Shown here: one piece after another, positions 17,381-25,189 of the stretch
How positions within the stretch are numbered: the first letter of the stretch is position 1
How the letters are laid out: each line of letters opens with the position of its first letter
Assembly: GCA_900466945.1 (NCBI GenBank)
Contig: UBNV01000007.1
Location: forward strand, 1 to 64,000
Direction: 5' to 3'
From: Hyphomicrobiales bacterium
Lineage (GTDB): Bacteria; Pseudomonadota; Alphaproteobacteria; Rhizobiales; Rhizobiaceae
Length of the DNA stretch: 64,000 nt
Program-made: the position numbers and the translations under genes
Notes under the pieces: model-generated
The model's database searches: none
What the model saw: only the letters and a program-made list of their open reading frames with translations
Told to the model about the DNA's origin: nothing

Positions 17381-18838
17381 TCACGAATCTGCATCGGAAT
17401 TCAATTGGCAACCCGGGTTCATGATCCAGTCAGGGTCGATGGCCCGCTTGATAGCCGTCAGCAACTGCCGTTGGACAGAAGGCAAACGAGAAAGGAAGTC
17501 GGCCTTCTTCAGGCGCCCAATCCCGTGTTCCGCGCTAATCGACCCTCCGAAATCGTCGAGCACCGCATTGATCACGCCTTTCGCCGCATAGATGCGCTGC
17601 CGTATCTCGTCGGCCTCGAGACCTCGTGGGGGCAGAACATTGAGATGCACGTTGCCGTCGCCCACATGACCATAGGAAACGCAGGTGCAATCCGGCAGAC
17701 GCGCCATGACCGCAGCCTCTGCCGCTTCGACGAACGCCGCGAGACTCGACAGAGGTACGGAGACATCCGTTCGCAGATGGGTACCCCGCTTTGCCTGCCC
17801 TTCATTCATGCCCTCCCGGAACAGCCAGAGGTTTTTCGCCTGGCTTCGCGAGGCAGCGATCACGCCGTCCAGCACCAGACCGTCCTCCATCACGCCCTCG
17901 AGAAAACGTTGCATGAGGTCGTCGATATCGACGAGACCCGAACCAGAGATCTCCATCAGCACATAGGCTGGGTAGTCGGCGCTCATAGGCATCGCAAGAT
18001 CGGGGATCGCCTCCTGCGCCAGGGTGAAGGCGACCGGCGGCATGAACTCGAAGGCGGACATCAGGTCGCAGCAGTCACGCCGTGCTCGACGATAGAGTTC
18101 GATTGCATCCGGCAGCGCAGCCAGACCGAGGAGAGCGGTTGCAACCTTCTCGGCCGGCGGCATGAGTTTCACGGAAACAGCCGTGATGATCCCGAGCGTT
18201 CCCTCGGCTCCGATGAACAATTGCTTGAGATCGACGCCGCGATTGTCTTTCCTCAGTGTCGACAGACCGTCGAAGATGGACCCGTCAGGCAGCACCACTT
18301 CAAGGCCGAGCACCAACTCGCGTGTCATTCCGTAGCGCAGCACGTTGATGCCGCCAGCATTGGTCGAAACATTGCCGCCGATCCGGCAGGACCCCTGTGC
18401 GCCCAGTGCCAGCGGAAAATAGAGCCCGGCCATCTCCACCTGATCCTTGAAGTCGGAGAGGATGACCCCGGCCTCGACCACCGCGGAAAAATCATCCGCA
18501 TCGATCCGCCGGACGGCCGTCATGCGTTCCAGGCTGACAATCACCTGGCGATTGGGATCGTCGGGTGTGCAGCCGAGCACGAGCCCCGTATTTCCCCCTT
18601 GCGGAACGATCGAAAGACCCAGGGCGCGGATCGCGAGGACGGCGGTAGAGACCTCGGCTGTCGTTCGCGGACGCACGACGGCCACTGCGCCACTCGTTAC
18701 GTCGCCGTGCCAGTCGCGGCAGTAGCGCTCGATGTCTGCGCCGCTCAGGACGAGATCGCCTCCCAGCGCTTTCCTTAGAGCCGCCACCGGCTCGCGTCCG
18801 CCGGCGCCACCACTGTTCAGGCCAATTGCAGCATCCAT
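17381..18838 (-). CDS. FAD-linked oxidase / D-2-hydroxyacid dehydrogenase (GlcD family)
   Basis: This 485-residue flavoprotein has an FAD_binding_4 (PCMH) domain with VPQGGNTGLV, GGNVSTNAGGINVLRYG and GAEGTLGIIT. A FAD-oxidase C-terminal domain with YGHVGDGNVHLNV and EHGIGRLK follows. The family includes D-lactate and D-2-hydroxyglutarate dehydrogenases and oxidises 2-hydroxyacids to 2-oxoacids. I use the ATG at 18838, with GAGGAG 9 nt upstream, rather than 18895. It is divergent from the SDR gene and precedes gntR. In this cluster it may oxidise a sugar acid or a hydroxyacid product; the substrate cannot be read from sequence. Confidence 0.9.
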   Translation of the reverse strand: MDAAIGLNSGGAGGREPVAALRKALGGDLVLSGADIERYCRDWHGDVTSGAVAVVRPRTTAEVSTAVLAIRALGLSIVPQGGNTGLVLGCTPDDPNRQVIVSLERMTAVRRIDADDFSAVVEAGVILSDFKDQVEMAGLYFPLALGAQGSCRIGGNVSTNAGGINVLRYGMTRELVLGLEVVLPDGSIFDGLSTLRKDNRGVDLKQLFIGAEGTLGIITAVSVKLMPPAEKVATALLGLAALPDAIELYRRARRDCCDLMSAFEFMPPVAFTLAQEAIPDLAMPMSADYPAYVLMEISGSGLVDIDDLMQRFLEGVMEDGLVLDGVIAASRSQAKNLWLFREGMNEGQAKRGTHLRTDVSVPLSSLAAFVEAAEAAVMARLPDCTCVSYGHVGDGNVHLNVLPPRGLEADEIRQRIYAAKGVINAVLDDFGGSISAEHGIGRLKKADFLSRLPSVQRQLLTAIKRAIDPDWIMNPGCQLNSDADS

Positions 18839-18910
18839 TGCTCGCACTCCTCGCCATCCCGAGACCGGGTTGACATCCAAAATTTGGGTTTCCAAGCAGA
18901 TGATATAAGG

Positions 18911-18929
18911 TTATCAGACAACCTTACAA
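18911..18929. promoter_or_regulatory. Candidate GntR operator in the divergent FAD-dehydrogenase/SDR promoter region
   Basis: TTATCA-N7-TTACAA has one mismatch per half-site to the copies at 11360 and 16513. Its left part, TTATCAGACAA, is one base from TTGTCAGACAA, and a further half-like TTGTCTGA lies at 18953-18960. It sits between the divergent catabolic genes, where a pathway regulator would act on both. Confidence 0.45.
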
Positions 18930-19001
18930 TTGATTTTTTGATTTTCCGACCTTGTCTGATGCTGCGGCGAGGCGGATGAATGCCGAGGGAGGAATCGGAA
19001 T

Positions 19002-19985
19002 ATGCATGTGCTGATCATTGGCGCGGCTGGCATGGTCGGGCGCAAGCTTGCAGAACGTCTCACCAGGGATCGGACCTTGGATGGCGAGACAGTGGAAGCG
19101 ATGACGCTCGTAGATGTCGTGACGCCAGAAGCGCCGGCTGCATTCACCGGCAAGGTGTCGCTTCAAACGCTCGATCTATCCGACCCAGGATCTGCGGACA
19201 CGCTGATCGCCTCGCGCCCCGACGTTATCTTCCATCTTGCCGCTATCGTATCCGGCGAAGCGGAACTGGATTTCGAAAAGGGCTACCGCATCAATCTCGA
19301 CGGGACCCGTCATCTGTTCGAAGCGATCCGCCTCGCCCAACTGGCCGATGGCTATCGACCACGGCTCGTTTTCACCTCCTCGATCGCGGTGGTCGGCGCC
19401 CCCCTGCCCTATCCGATCCCCGACGATTTCCACACGACACCGCTGACAAGCTACGGCACGCAGAAGGCCATCTGCGAACTTCTGTTGTCGGACTATTCCC
19501 GCAAAGGTTATTTCGACGGCATCGGCATCCGACTGCCCACGGTCTGCATTCGCCCGGGCAAACCCAACAAGGCGGCCTCCGGCTTCTTTTCCAACATATT
19601 GCGGGAGCCTCTCGTCGGCCAGGAAGCCATCCTTCCGGTCCGCGAAGACGTGCGTCACTGGCACGCGTCACCGCGTTCGGCCGTGGGCTTCCTGATCCAT
19701 GGTGCCACGATCGACCTGGCGAAGGTCGGCCCCCGACGCAATCTCTCCATGCCAGGACTGAGTGCCACGGTGGGCGAACAGATCGAAGCCTTGCGTCGCG
19801 TGGCCGGGGAGAAAGCTGTCAAGCTCATCCGCCATGAGCCGGACGAGATGATCATGCGCATCTGCGCCGGCTGGGCTCCCGGTTTCGAAGCGACCCGTGC
19901 GCGCGCCCTTGGCTTCACGTCGGAGAGCTCCTTCGACGAGATCATTCGCGTTCACATCGAGGACGAGCTGGGGGGAAGCCTGTGA
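19002..19985 (+). CDS. NAD-dependent epimerase/dehydratase-type SDR, D-erythronate dehydrogenase (DenD)-like
   Basis: This 327-residue extended SDR has the nucleotide motif GAAGMVG (7-13), Ser126/127 in FTSSIAVVG, and the catalytic pair Tyr151/Lys155 in SYGTQK. The overall pattern (HLAAIVSGEAELDFEKGYRINLDGT, RLPTVCIRPGKPNKAASGFFS) resembles DenD, which oxidises D-erythronate. The exact sugar acid is inferred. GGGAGGAA precedes the ATG. It overlaps the next gene by 4 bp and is the first gene of a three-gene plus-strand operon. Confidence 0.85.
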   Translation: MHVLIIGAAGMVGRKLAERLTRDRTLDGETVEAMTLVDVVTPEAPAAFTGKVSLQTLDLSDPGSADTLIASRPDVIFHLAAIVSGEAELDFEKGYRINLDGTRHLFEAIRLAQLADGYRPRLVFTSSIAVVGAPLPYPIPDDFHTTPLTSYGTQKAICELLLSDYSRKGYFDGIGIRLPTVCIRPGKPNKAASGFFSNILREPLVGQEAILPVREDVRHWHASPRSAVGFLIHGATIDLAKVGPRRNLSMPGLSATVGEQIEALRRVAGEKAVKLIRHEPDEMIMRICAGWAPGFEATRARALGFTSESSFDEIIRVHIEDELGGSL

Positions 19986-20881
19986 CCGCAGGAGCAACTC
20001 AACAAATAGCCTTTCTCGGCACGGGGTTGATGGGCGCCCCGATGGCGAAACGTTTGCTCGGCGCCGGCTTTCCGGTGACCGTCTGGAACCGTGACCGGCC
20101 CAAGGCAGAAGCCTTGGCATCCTTCGGAGCCACCGTCGCGGCGAGCCCGGCCGAGGCCGTGGAAGGCGCCGACGTCGTCTTCACCATGCTGTCGGACGGT
20201 GCAGCGGTGACAGACGTGCTGTTCGCGCAAGGTGTTGCCGACGCCGTGAAACAGGGCGCTGTCGTCGTCGACACCTCGTCGATTGCACCTCCTATCGCAA
20301 GGGATCATGCATCAAGACTGACTGAGAGGGGCATCGCCCACATCGACGCGCCCGTCTCCGGCGGCGTCGTGGGCGCCGAGGCAGGAACGCTCGCGATCAT
20401 GGCGGGCGGCGAGGCCGAGATCATTGCCGGCCTGACCGAGGTCTTTGAACCGCTCGGCCGCGTCACACATGTCGGCCCTTCGGGTGCAGGGCAGATCTGC
20501 AAGCTCGCCAACCAGCAGATCGTCGCCATCACCATCGGTGCAGTGGCGGAAGCCATGATGCTGGTCGAGGCCGGCGGTGCATCCCGGGAGAAATTCCGCG
20601 AAGCGATCCGTGGCGGCTTTGCCGAAAGCCGGATTCTTGAGCTACACGGCCTGCGCATGGTGGACCGGCGTTTCGAGCCAGGCGGCCCATCCCGACTGCA
20701 ATTGAAGGATTTGAATGCCGTCGCGGCTATGGCCGAGGCATTCGGCCTCACGCTGCCACTGACCGTCGATATCCGGCAGGCTTTCGAGGCATTCGTGGCA
20801 GACGGAAACGGCGAACTGGACCACAGCGCGCTTCTTCTCCACCTTGAACAGAACAACCGCAGAGGTGCAGCCGATGACTGA
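19982..20881 (+). CDS. Beta-hydroxyacid dehydrogenase (3-hydroxyisobutyrate dehydrogenase family)
   Basis: This 299-residue enzyme starts with GTG and overlaps the SDR stop by 4 bp. It has a Rossmann motif FLGTGLMG (11-18), the substrate-binding DAPVSGGVVGAEAGT (122-136), and catalytic Lys174 in GAGQICKLANQ. The family includes tartronate semialdehyde reductase, L-threonate dehydrogenase (LtnD) and HIBADH. Beside a DenD-like SDR, an acid-sugar or semialdehyde substrate is most likely. Confidence 0.9.
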   Translation: MTAGATQQIAFLGTGLMGAPMAKRLLGAGFPVTVWNRDRPKAEALASFGATVAASPAEAVEGADVVFTMLSDGAAVTDVLFAQGVADAVKQGAVVVDTSSIAPPIARDHASRLTERGIAHIDAPVSGGVVGAEAGTLAIMAGGEAEIIAGLTEVFEPLGRVTHVGPSGAGQICKLANQQIVAITIGAVAEAMMLVEAGGASREKFREAIRGGFAESRILELHGLRMVDRRFEPGGPSRLQLKDLNAVAAMAEAFGLTLPLTVDIRQAFEAFVADGNGELDHSALLLHLEQNNRRGAADD

Positions 20882-22658
20882 AACTGAGAAACCAAAACGC
20901 CGGCTTCGCTCGCAGGACTGGTTCGACAACCCAGAACATCTCGACATGACAGCGCTCTATCTCGAGCGCTTCATGAACTATGGCACCACGCCGGAAGAGC
21001 TGCGCTCCGGCAAGCCGATCATCGGCATTGCCCAATCCGGCTCGGACATCAATCCCTGCAACCGTCACCACCTCGATCTCGCCAAGCGCGTGCGCGACGG
21101 CATTCGCGATGCGGGCGGCATCCCGATCGAGTTTCCCTCGCATCCCCTGTTCGAGAACTGCAAGCGCCCGACCGCAGCACTTGACCGAAACCTCGCCTAT
21201 CTCGGTCTTGTCGAACTTCTGTACGGCTACCCCTTCGACGGCGTCGTTCTGACCACGGGTTGCGACAAGACCACGCCGTCTGCCCTGATGGCCGCCTCGA
21301 CCGTGGATCTGCCCGCAATCGTCCTGTCAGGTGGACCTATGCTGGACGGCTGGCACGACGGCGAACTGGTCGGATCCGGCACCGTCATCTGGCGATCCAG
21401 GCGCAAATATGCTGCCGGTGAAATCACCCGCGAAGAATTTCTCGAACGCGCCCTCGATTCGGCCCCCTCCGTCGGCCATTGCAATACCATGGGCACGGCC
21501 TCCACCATGAACGCGATCGCCGAGGCACTCGGCATGTCGCTGACCGGCTGCGCCGCTATCCCTGCCGCTTACCGCGAACGTGGCCAGATGGCTTACCGCA
21601 CCGGCCGACGGGCCGTGGAACTGGTCCTGGAGGATGTGCGCCCTTCGGACATCCTGACAAGAGAAGCATTCCTCAACGCCATCCGCGTCAATTCCGCGAT
21701 CGGCGGCTCGACCAATGCCCAACCCCACCTGATGGCCATGGCAAAACACGCAGGCGTAGAGCTGCTGCCCGAGGATTGGCAGGTTCATGGCTACGACATT
21801 CCGCTTCTGGCCAATGTCCAGCCCGCCGGCGCCTATCTCGGCGAACGGTTCCACCGGGCCGGCGGCGTGCCGGCAATCATGTGGGAGCTGATGCAGGCCG
21901 GCAAGATCGACGGGAGCTGTCGCACGGTCACTGGTCGAACCATGACCGAAAACCTGGAAGGCAAGGAAGCGACCGATCGCGAGGTGATCAAACCCTACGG
22001 CGAACCCATGCGCGAACGGGCGGGCTTCATCGTCCTGAAGGGCAATCTCTTCGACTTCGCCATCATGAAGACGAGCGTGATCTCGGAAGGTTTTCGCCTG
22101 CGTTATCTTCAGGAGAAGGGCCGCGAGGGCATATTCGAGGGGCGCGCGATCGTTTTCGACGGTTCCGAGGACTACCACAGCCGGATCAACGACCCCGGTC
22201 TCAACATCGACGAGAACTGCGTCCTGGTGATCCGTGGCGCAGGCCCGCTCGGCTGGCCCGGATCGGCCGAGGTGGTGAACATGCAGCCGCCGGATCATTT
22301 GATCAAACGCGGCATCCTGAGCCTTCCGACGATCGGCGACGGTCGTCAGTCGGGCACGGCTGACAGCCCATCCATCCTCAACGCGTCGCCCGAAAGTGCC
22401 GCTGGCGGCGGTCTCGCCTGGGTGCGAACCGGTGACATCATCCGCATCGACCTCAACAAGGGGCTTTGCGACATGCTCGTCGATGAAGCCGAGATCGCAA
22501 GCAGAAAGTCCGAAGGGATCCCGAAGGTCCCCGCCGACGCCACACCGTGGCAAAGGCTCTATCGGCAGACAGTCACCCAGCTTGCCGACGGAGCCACCAT
22601 TCGCGACGCGGAGAATTTCAGGCAGATCTCGAAGACACCGCCGCGTCATAACCACTGA
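20874..22658 (+). CDS. IlvD/Edd-family dehydratase, D-xylonate (pentonate) dehydratase-like
   Basis: This 594-residue Fe-S dehydratase has cluster cysteines C62 (PCNRHH), C130 (TTGCDKTTPS) and C203 (GHCNTMG), plus Lys132 as the candidate metal-site lysine. The sequence from RSQDWFDNPEHLDMTALYLER to the C-terminal RHNH closely follows what I recall of Caulobacter XylD. Arabinonate dehydratases belong to the same subgroup. It dehydrates a pentonate to a 2-keto-3-deoxy acid. The ATG at 20874 overlaps the previous gene by 8 bp. With the XylX-like enzyme it would give two consecutive Weimberg-type steps. Confidence 0.9.
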   Translation: MTETEKPKRRLRSQDWFDNPEHLDMTALYLERFMNYGTTPEELRSGKPIIGIAQSGSDINPCNRHHLDLAKRVRDGIRDAGGIPIEFPSHPLFENCKRPTAALDRNLAYLGLVELLYGYPFDGVVLTTGCDKTTPSALMAASTVDLPAIVLSGGPMLDGWHDGELVGSGTVIWRSRRKYAAGEITREEFLERALDSAPSVGHCNTMGTASTMNAIAEALGMSLTGCAAIPAAYRERGQMAYRTGRRAVELVLEDVRPSDILTREAFLNAIRVNSAIGGSTNAQPHLMAMAKHAGVELLPEDWQVHGYDIPLLANVQPAGAYLGERFHRAGGVPAIMWELMQAGKIDGSCRTVTGRTMTENLEGKEATDREVIKPYGEPMRERAGFIVLKGNLFDFAIMKTSVISEGFRLRYLQEKGREGIFEGRAIVFDGSEDYHSRINDPGLNIDENCVLVIRGAGPLGWPGSAEVVNMQPPDHLIKRGILSLPTIGDGRQSGTADSPSILNASPESAAGGGLAWVRTGDIIRIDLNKGLCDMLVDEAEIASRKSEGIPKVPADATPWQRLYRQTVTQLADGATIRDAENFRQISKTPPRHNH

Positions 22659-22710
22659 CGGCGCGTTTACCAAAAAATCTATAAAATCAAGCTTGGAAGC
22701 AGTTTCAGAG

Positions 22711-22735
22711 GGAACCGTCTGCGGAGATTTTCATT
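22711..22735 (+). promoter_or_regulatory. Putative general-stress sigma factor (EcfG/RpoE2) promoter of the BA14K gene
   Basis: GGAAC-N16-CATT fits the rhizobial RpoE2 consensus GGAAC-N18/19-TT. It ends 32 bp before the BA14K ATG, a good distance for a short leader. A CTGTCA-N5-TGACAG inverted repeat lies at 22739-22755, near the expected transcription start. Confidence 0.5.
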
Positions 22736-22767
22736 CTCCTGTCAAGACATGACAGAGGGAGATCCCG

Positions 22768-23427
22768 ATGAAACCCGTTCTGGAACTGCTTGCAGCTTCG
22801 GCCCTCTCGGTCGGAATGGTGATCGGCGGTGTGGTGGTGGCTTCGGCAGCCCTTTCGCCGGAGGAAGAGCAGCACCACTTCACCGGCCTCGACATCGCCG
22901 ATCTCTGGACTTCGGAGCCGGTCAGGGTCAATCGCGAGCAACAGAATCTCGAGCGCTTGCCGCCGCGGTATGCGAGCAATGTGGTGATGACGGACCCCGA
23001 GCCGGCTGAAAACATTGCCTCTATCGCGCCGGTGGCGGATACAACGGTCGGCGGAATTGATCTCGTTGCCACCAATGCCGTCTCGGACCTGCCTGCAGAT
23101 ATGAGTGAGAGCATGGTGCCGGCTCAGCACGTCTCCTGGTGCAAGTCGCGCTATCGTTCTTATGACGTTGCCTCCAACACCTATCTCACCTTCAGCGGAG
23201 AGGTTCGCGACTGTGTATCGCCCTATCTGACCGGCTTGGCCCCGCAGTGGGAAGGCGGCGAGGGCGAGGTGATTGCAGCAAGCGACGAGCCCAGTTACGT
23301 GGACGCTCACTCCATCGGTCATGCAGAGGCCTGCATGGACCGCTATCGCTCCTACCGTGTGGAAGACAATTCTTACCAGCCGTATGGGGGCGGCCCACGT
23401 CGTCAGTGCGAATTGGCATCCTTCTGA
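22768..23427 (+). CDS. BA14K-family secreted or membrane-anchored protein with two repeats
   Basis: This 219-residue protein has an N-terminal hydrophobic signal or anchor (about 5-28). Two BA14K-type motifs follow: WCKSRYRSYDVASNTYLTF (about 128-146) and CMDRYRSYRVEDNSYQPY in the last 40 residues, each followed by a cysteine. Classical BA14K proteins (Brucella lectin-like immunoreactive protein) carry one such motif, so the duplication is notable. GGGAGAT precedes the ATG. The role is unknown. A likely stress promoter lies upstream. Confidence 0.8.
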   Translation: MKPVLELLAASALSVGMVIGGVVVASAALSPEEEQHHFTGLDIADLWTSEPVRVNREQQNLERLPPRYASNVVMTDPEPAENIASIAPVADTTVGGIDLVATNAVSDLPADMSESMVPAQHVSWCKSRYRSYDVASNTYLTFSGEVRDCVSPYLTGLAPQWEGGEGEVIAASDEPSYVDAHSIGHAEACMDRYRSYRVEDNSYQPYGGGPRRQCELASF

Positions 23428-23429
23428 CT

Positions 23430-23843
23430 TTAGGACGCTGACACGCGCTCGGGCAGAATGAGACCGGGGGGCGGCGTTGCAGAGTCCCCGCCCGCGACAG
23501 TGGCGGCGATATAGTTCAAAGCATTCTGAAGGCCGTTCATCGTATACGGCTTCTCAATCGCGCCGATCGCCCCGACGAAATCTTCCGGGATCCGTTTCAC
23601 ATTGCCCGTAACGAATACAAAGGGAATGCTGCGCTCGGCGAGCCGCCGTCCGATTTCGATCCCCGAGGGGCCATCACTGAGGTGGACGTCCACGAAGGCG
23701 AAGTCCGGACCAGTCTGGTCGATGATGTCGAATGCCGCCTTACGAGAGGCTGCCGTCCCGACGACGACATGCCCGGCCGATTCCACCTCGAGTTCCAACT
23801 CAAGGGCCAGCAACGCCTCATCTTCGACGATCATGATATTCAA
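23430..23843 (-). CDS. Single-domain response regulator (receiver only)
   Basis: This 137-residue CheY-like receiver has acidic Glu-Asp at 7-8, phosphoacceptor Asp in FAFVDVHLSDGP, Thr in VFVTGN and Lys in AIEKPY. There is no output domain. Its ATG overlaps the LOV kinase stop by 4 bp, so the pair is co-translated. Such kinase/receiver pairs (for example LovK-LovR) often feed phosphate into or out of the general stress response; that role is inferred here. Confidence 0.92.
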   Translation of the reverse strand: MNIMIVEDEALLALELELEVESAGHVVVGTAASRKAAFDIIDQTGPDFAFVDVHLSDGPSGIEIGRRLAERSIPFVFVTGNVKRIPEDFVGAIGAIEKPYTMNGLQNALNYIAATVAGGDSATPPPGLILPERVSAS

Positions 23844-24967
23844 CTGTCTGTGTCCTTTTTCTCTTCAACCAACATTGTCACCAGCACATCGGTACGATGG
23901 CCATTCACCTCACGGCGGATTTCAGCACCCAATTGTCTGGCGCATGTATCCAGCATTAATTTCCCGAAGGCCTCGTCATCCGGGTTCACGTCAACAGGTG
24001 TCGTCGTATCGGTGACGCGAATGATGAAATGTCCGTTCGTGCGCTTCACTTGAAGATGAATCTCCCCGCCGCCATCGCTCAATCCTCGCCGGGCAGCATC
24101 CAGTACCAGCTCGTTGATAATTAGGGCGAGTGGGGAAGCCTTGACGGCCGGGACCAGCACAGGAGAGAGATCTGTGCTCACGCGTATGTCGTCGCGTTTG
24201 ATCGCGCCGACCAGATCCTCGATCAGGTCCTTGGCAAAATCCGAAACGTCGAACCGCCCAAGGTCGCTGCTGGTGAAGAGCTTGCGCTGGACCGTACTGA
24301 GAGCCTCGACCCGGTTAAGCACCGAAAACAGCGTCCGTTTGACGACATCGTTGTCCGACATGCGCGCCTGCAGCTTCACAATGGACGCAATGGTGAGCAG
24401 GTTGTTCTTCACGCGGTGATCCACTTCGTGGACCAAAATTGTCTTCGCTTTCAGCGCCTCGGAGAGGTCATGCGTTCGTCGTGCGACCTCTTCCTCGGCC
24501 GAATTGCGAGCCTCGGCGAGTTCGAGTTCCTTGCTCTTGATCGTGGTGAAGTCGAGCTGTGAGGCGAAGAAGTAGATCACGTCGCCATCGGCATTGCGAA
24601 CCGGACTGACGAACAGGGCGTTCCAGAACGGCGTGCCATCCTTACGGTAATTGAGGATATCCAGCGCGACATCTTCCGCCGCCGCGACCGCGTCGCGCAG
24701 TCGGTTAACAGCTGCGGGATCGGTATCGGGACCCTGCAACAATCGGCAATTGCGTCCGATCAGCTCGTCGGCGGAATAACCCGTCAACGTCATGAAGGCC
24801 TGATTGCAGAAGATGATCGGATTGTCTGCCTGCCGCGGATCGGTGATCAGCATCGGCATGCGCGTTGCCTTGAAGGCTGCGGGGAAGGGATCTTCCGCCA
24901 GATGCGAAGCAAGAAGCCGGTCGCCGGCATCCTGGGCGCCCCGTCGCGAAGATTTTGGTTCAGTCAT
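23840..24967 (-). CDS. LOV-domain (blue-light) HWE/HisKA_2 histidine kinase
   Basis: This 375-residue soluble kinase has a LOV photosensor at about 35-142 with GRNCRLLQG, where Cys74 is the flavin-adduct cysteine. A helical linker leads to the phosphoacceptor His184 in EVDHRVKNNLLTIAS. The ATPase domain is unusual. The N-box reads NELVLDAARRG, with Asp291 where the second Asn is typical. The G1 box reads DTTTPVD with no DxGxG, although a GKLML G2-like segment remains. It may therefore have altered or lost kinase activity. It forms an operon with the receiver protein, and a stress-sigma-like promoter lies 33 bp upstream. Confidence 0.92.
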   Translation of the reverse strand: MTEPKSSRRGAQDAGDRLLASHLAEDPFPAAFKATRMPMLITDPRQADNPIIFCNQAFMTLTGYSADELIGRNCRLLQGPDTDPAAVNRLRDAVAAAEDVALDILNYRKDGTPFWNALFVSPVRNADGDVIYFFASQLDFTTIKSKELELAEARNSAEEEVARRTHDLSEALKAKTILVHEVDHRVKNNLLTIASIVKLQARMSDNDVVKRTLFSVLNRVEALSTVQRKLFTSSDLGRFDVSDFAKDLIEDLVGAIKRDDIRVSTDLSPVLVPAVKASPLALIINELVLDAARRGLSDGGGEIHLQVKRTNGHFIIRVTDTTTPVDVNPDDEAFGKLMLDTCARQLGAEIRREVNGHRTDVLVTMLVEEKKDTDS

Positions 24968-24999
24968 TCACACACTGTCCTGGCTCAGGCCGCCTGTTA

Positions 25000-25024
25000 A
25001 ATGATGCAAAGGTGAAAAAGTTCC
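25000..25024 (-). promoter_or_regulatory. Putative EcfG/RpoE2 promoter of the LOV-kinase operon
   Basis: On the minus strand, GGAAC (25024-25020), N16, then CATT (25003-25000) fits GGAAC-N18-TT. The spacing and -10 sequence match the site before the BA14K gene. The start codon at 24967 gives a leader of about 25 nt. Confidence 0.5.
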
Positions 25025-25189
25025 GACGCTGCTTCGTATACTCAACGGATATTTCTCTGTCGACGACCGCCGGCAGAGACCGGAACCAAACCACGAGGCC
25101 TGGCGATAAAGGGAGGAATGGACTTGCCCCTGCGTTTGTCCTATCTGACTAGAAAAGCCGAGAACCGCAGCTCGAAGCAGCAGGAACAA

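Noticed and set aside
16589..18778. 729-codon plus-strand frame
   Set aside because: It is antisense to gntR and the FAD-linked dehydrogenase, both with clear family motifs.
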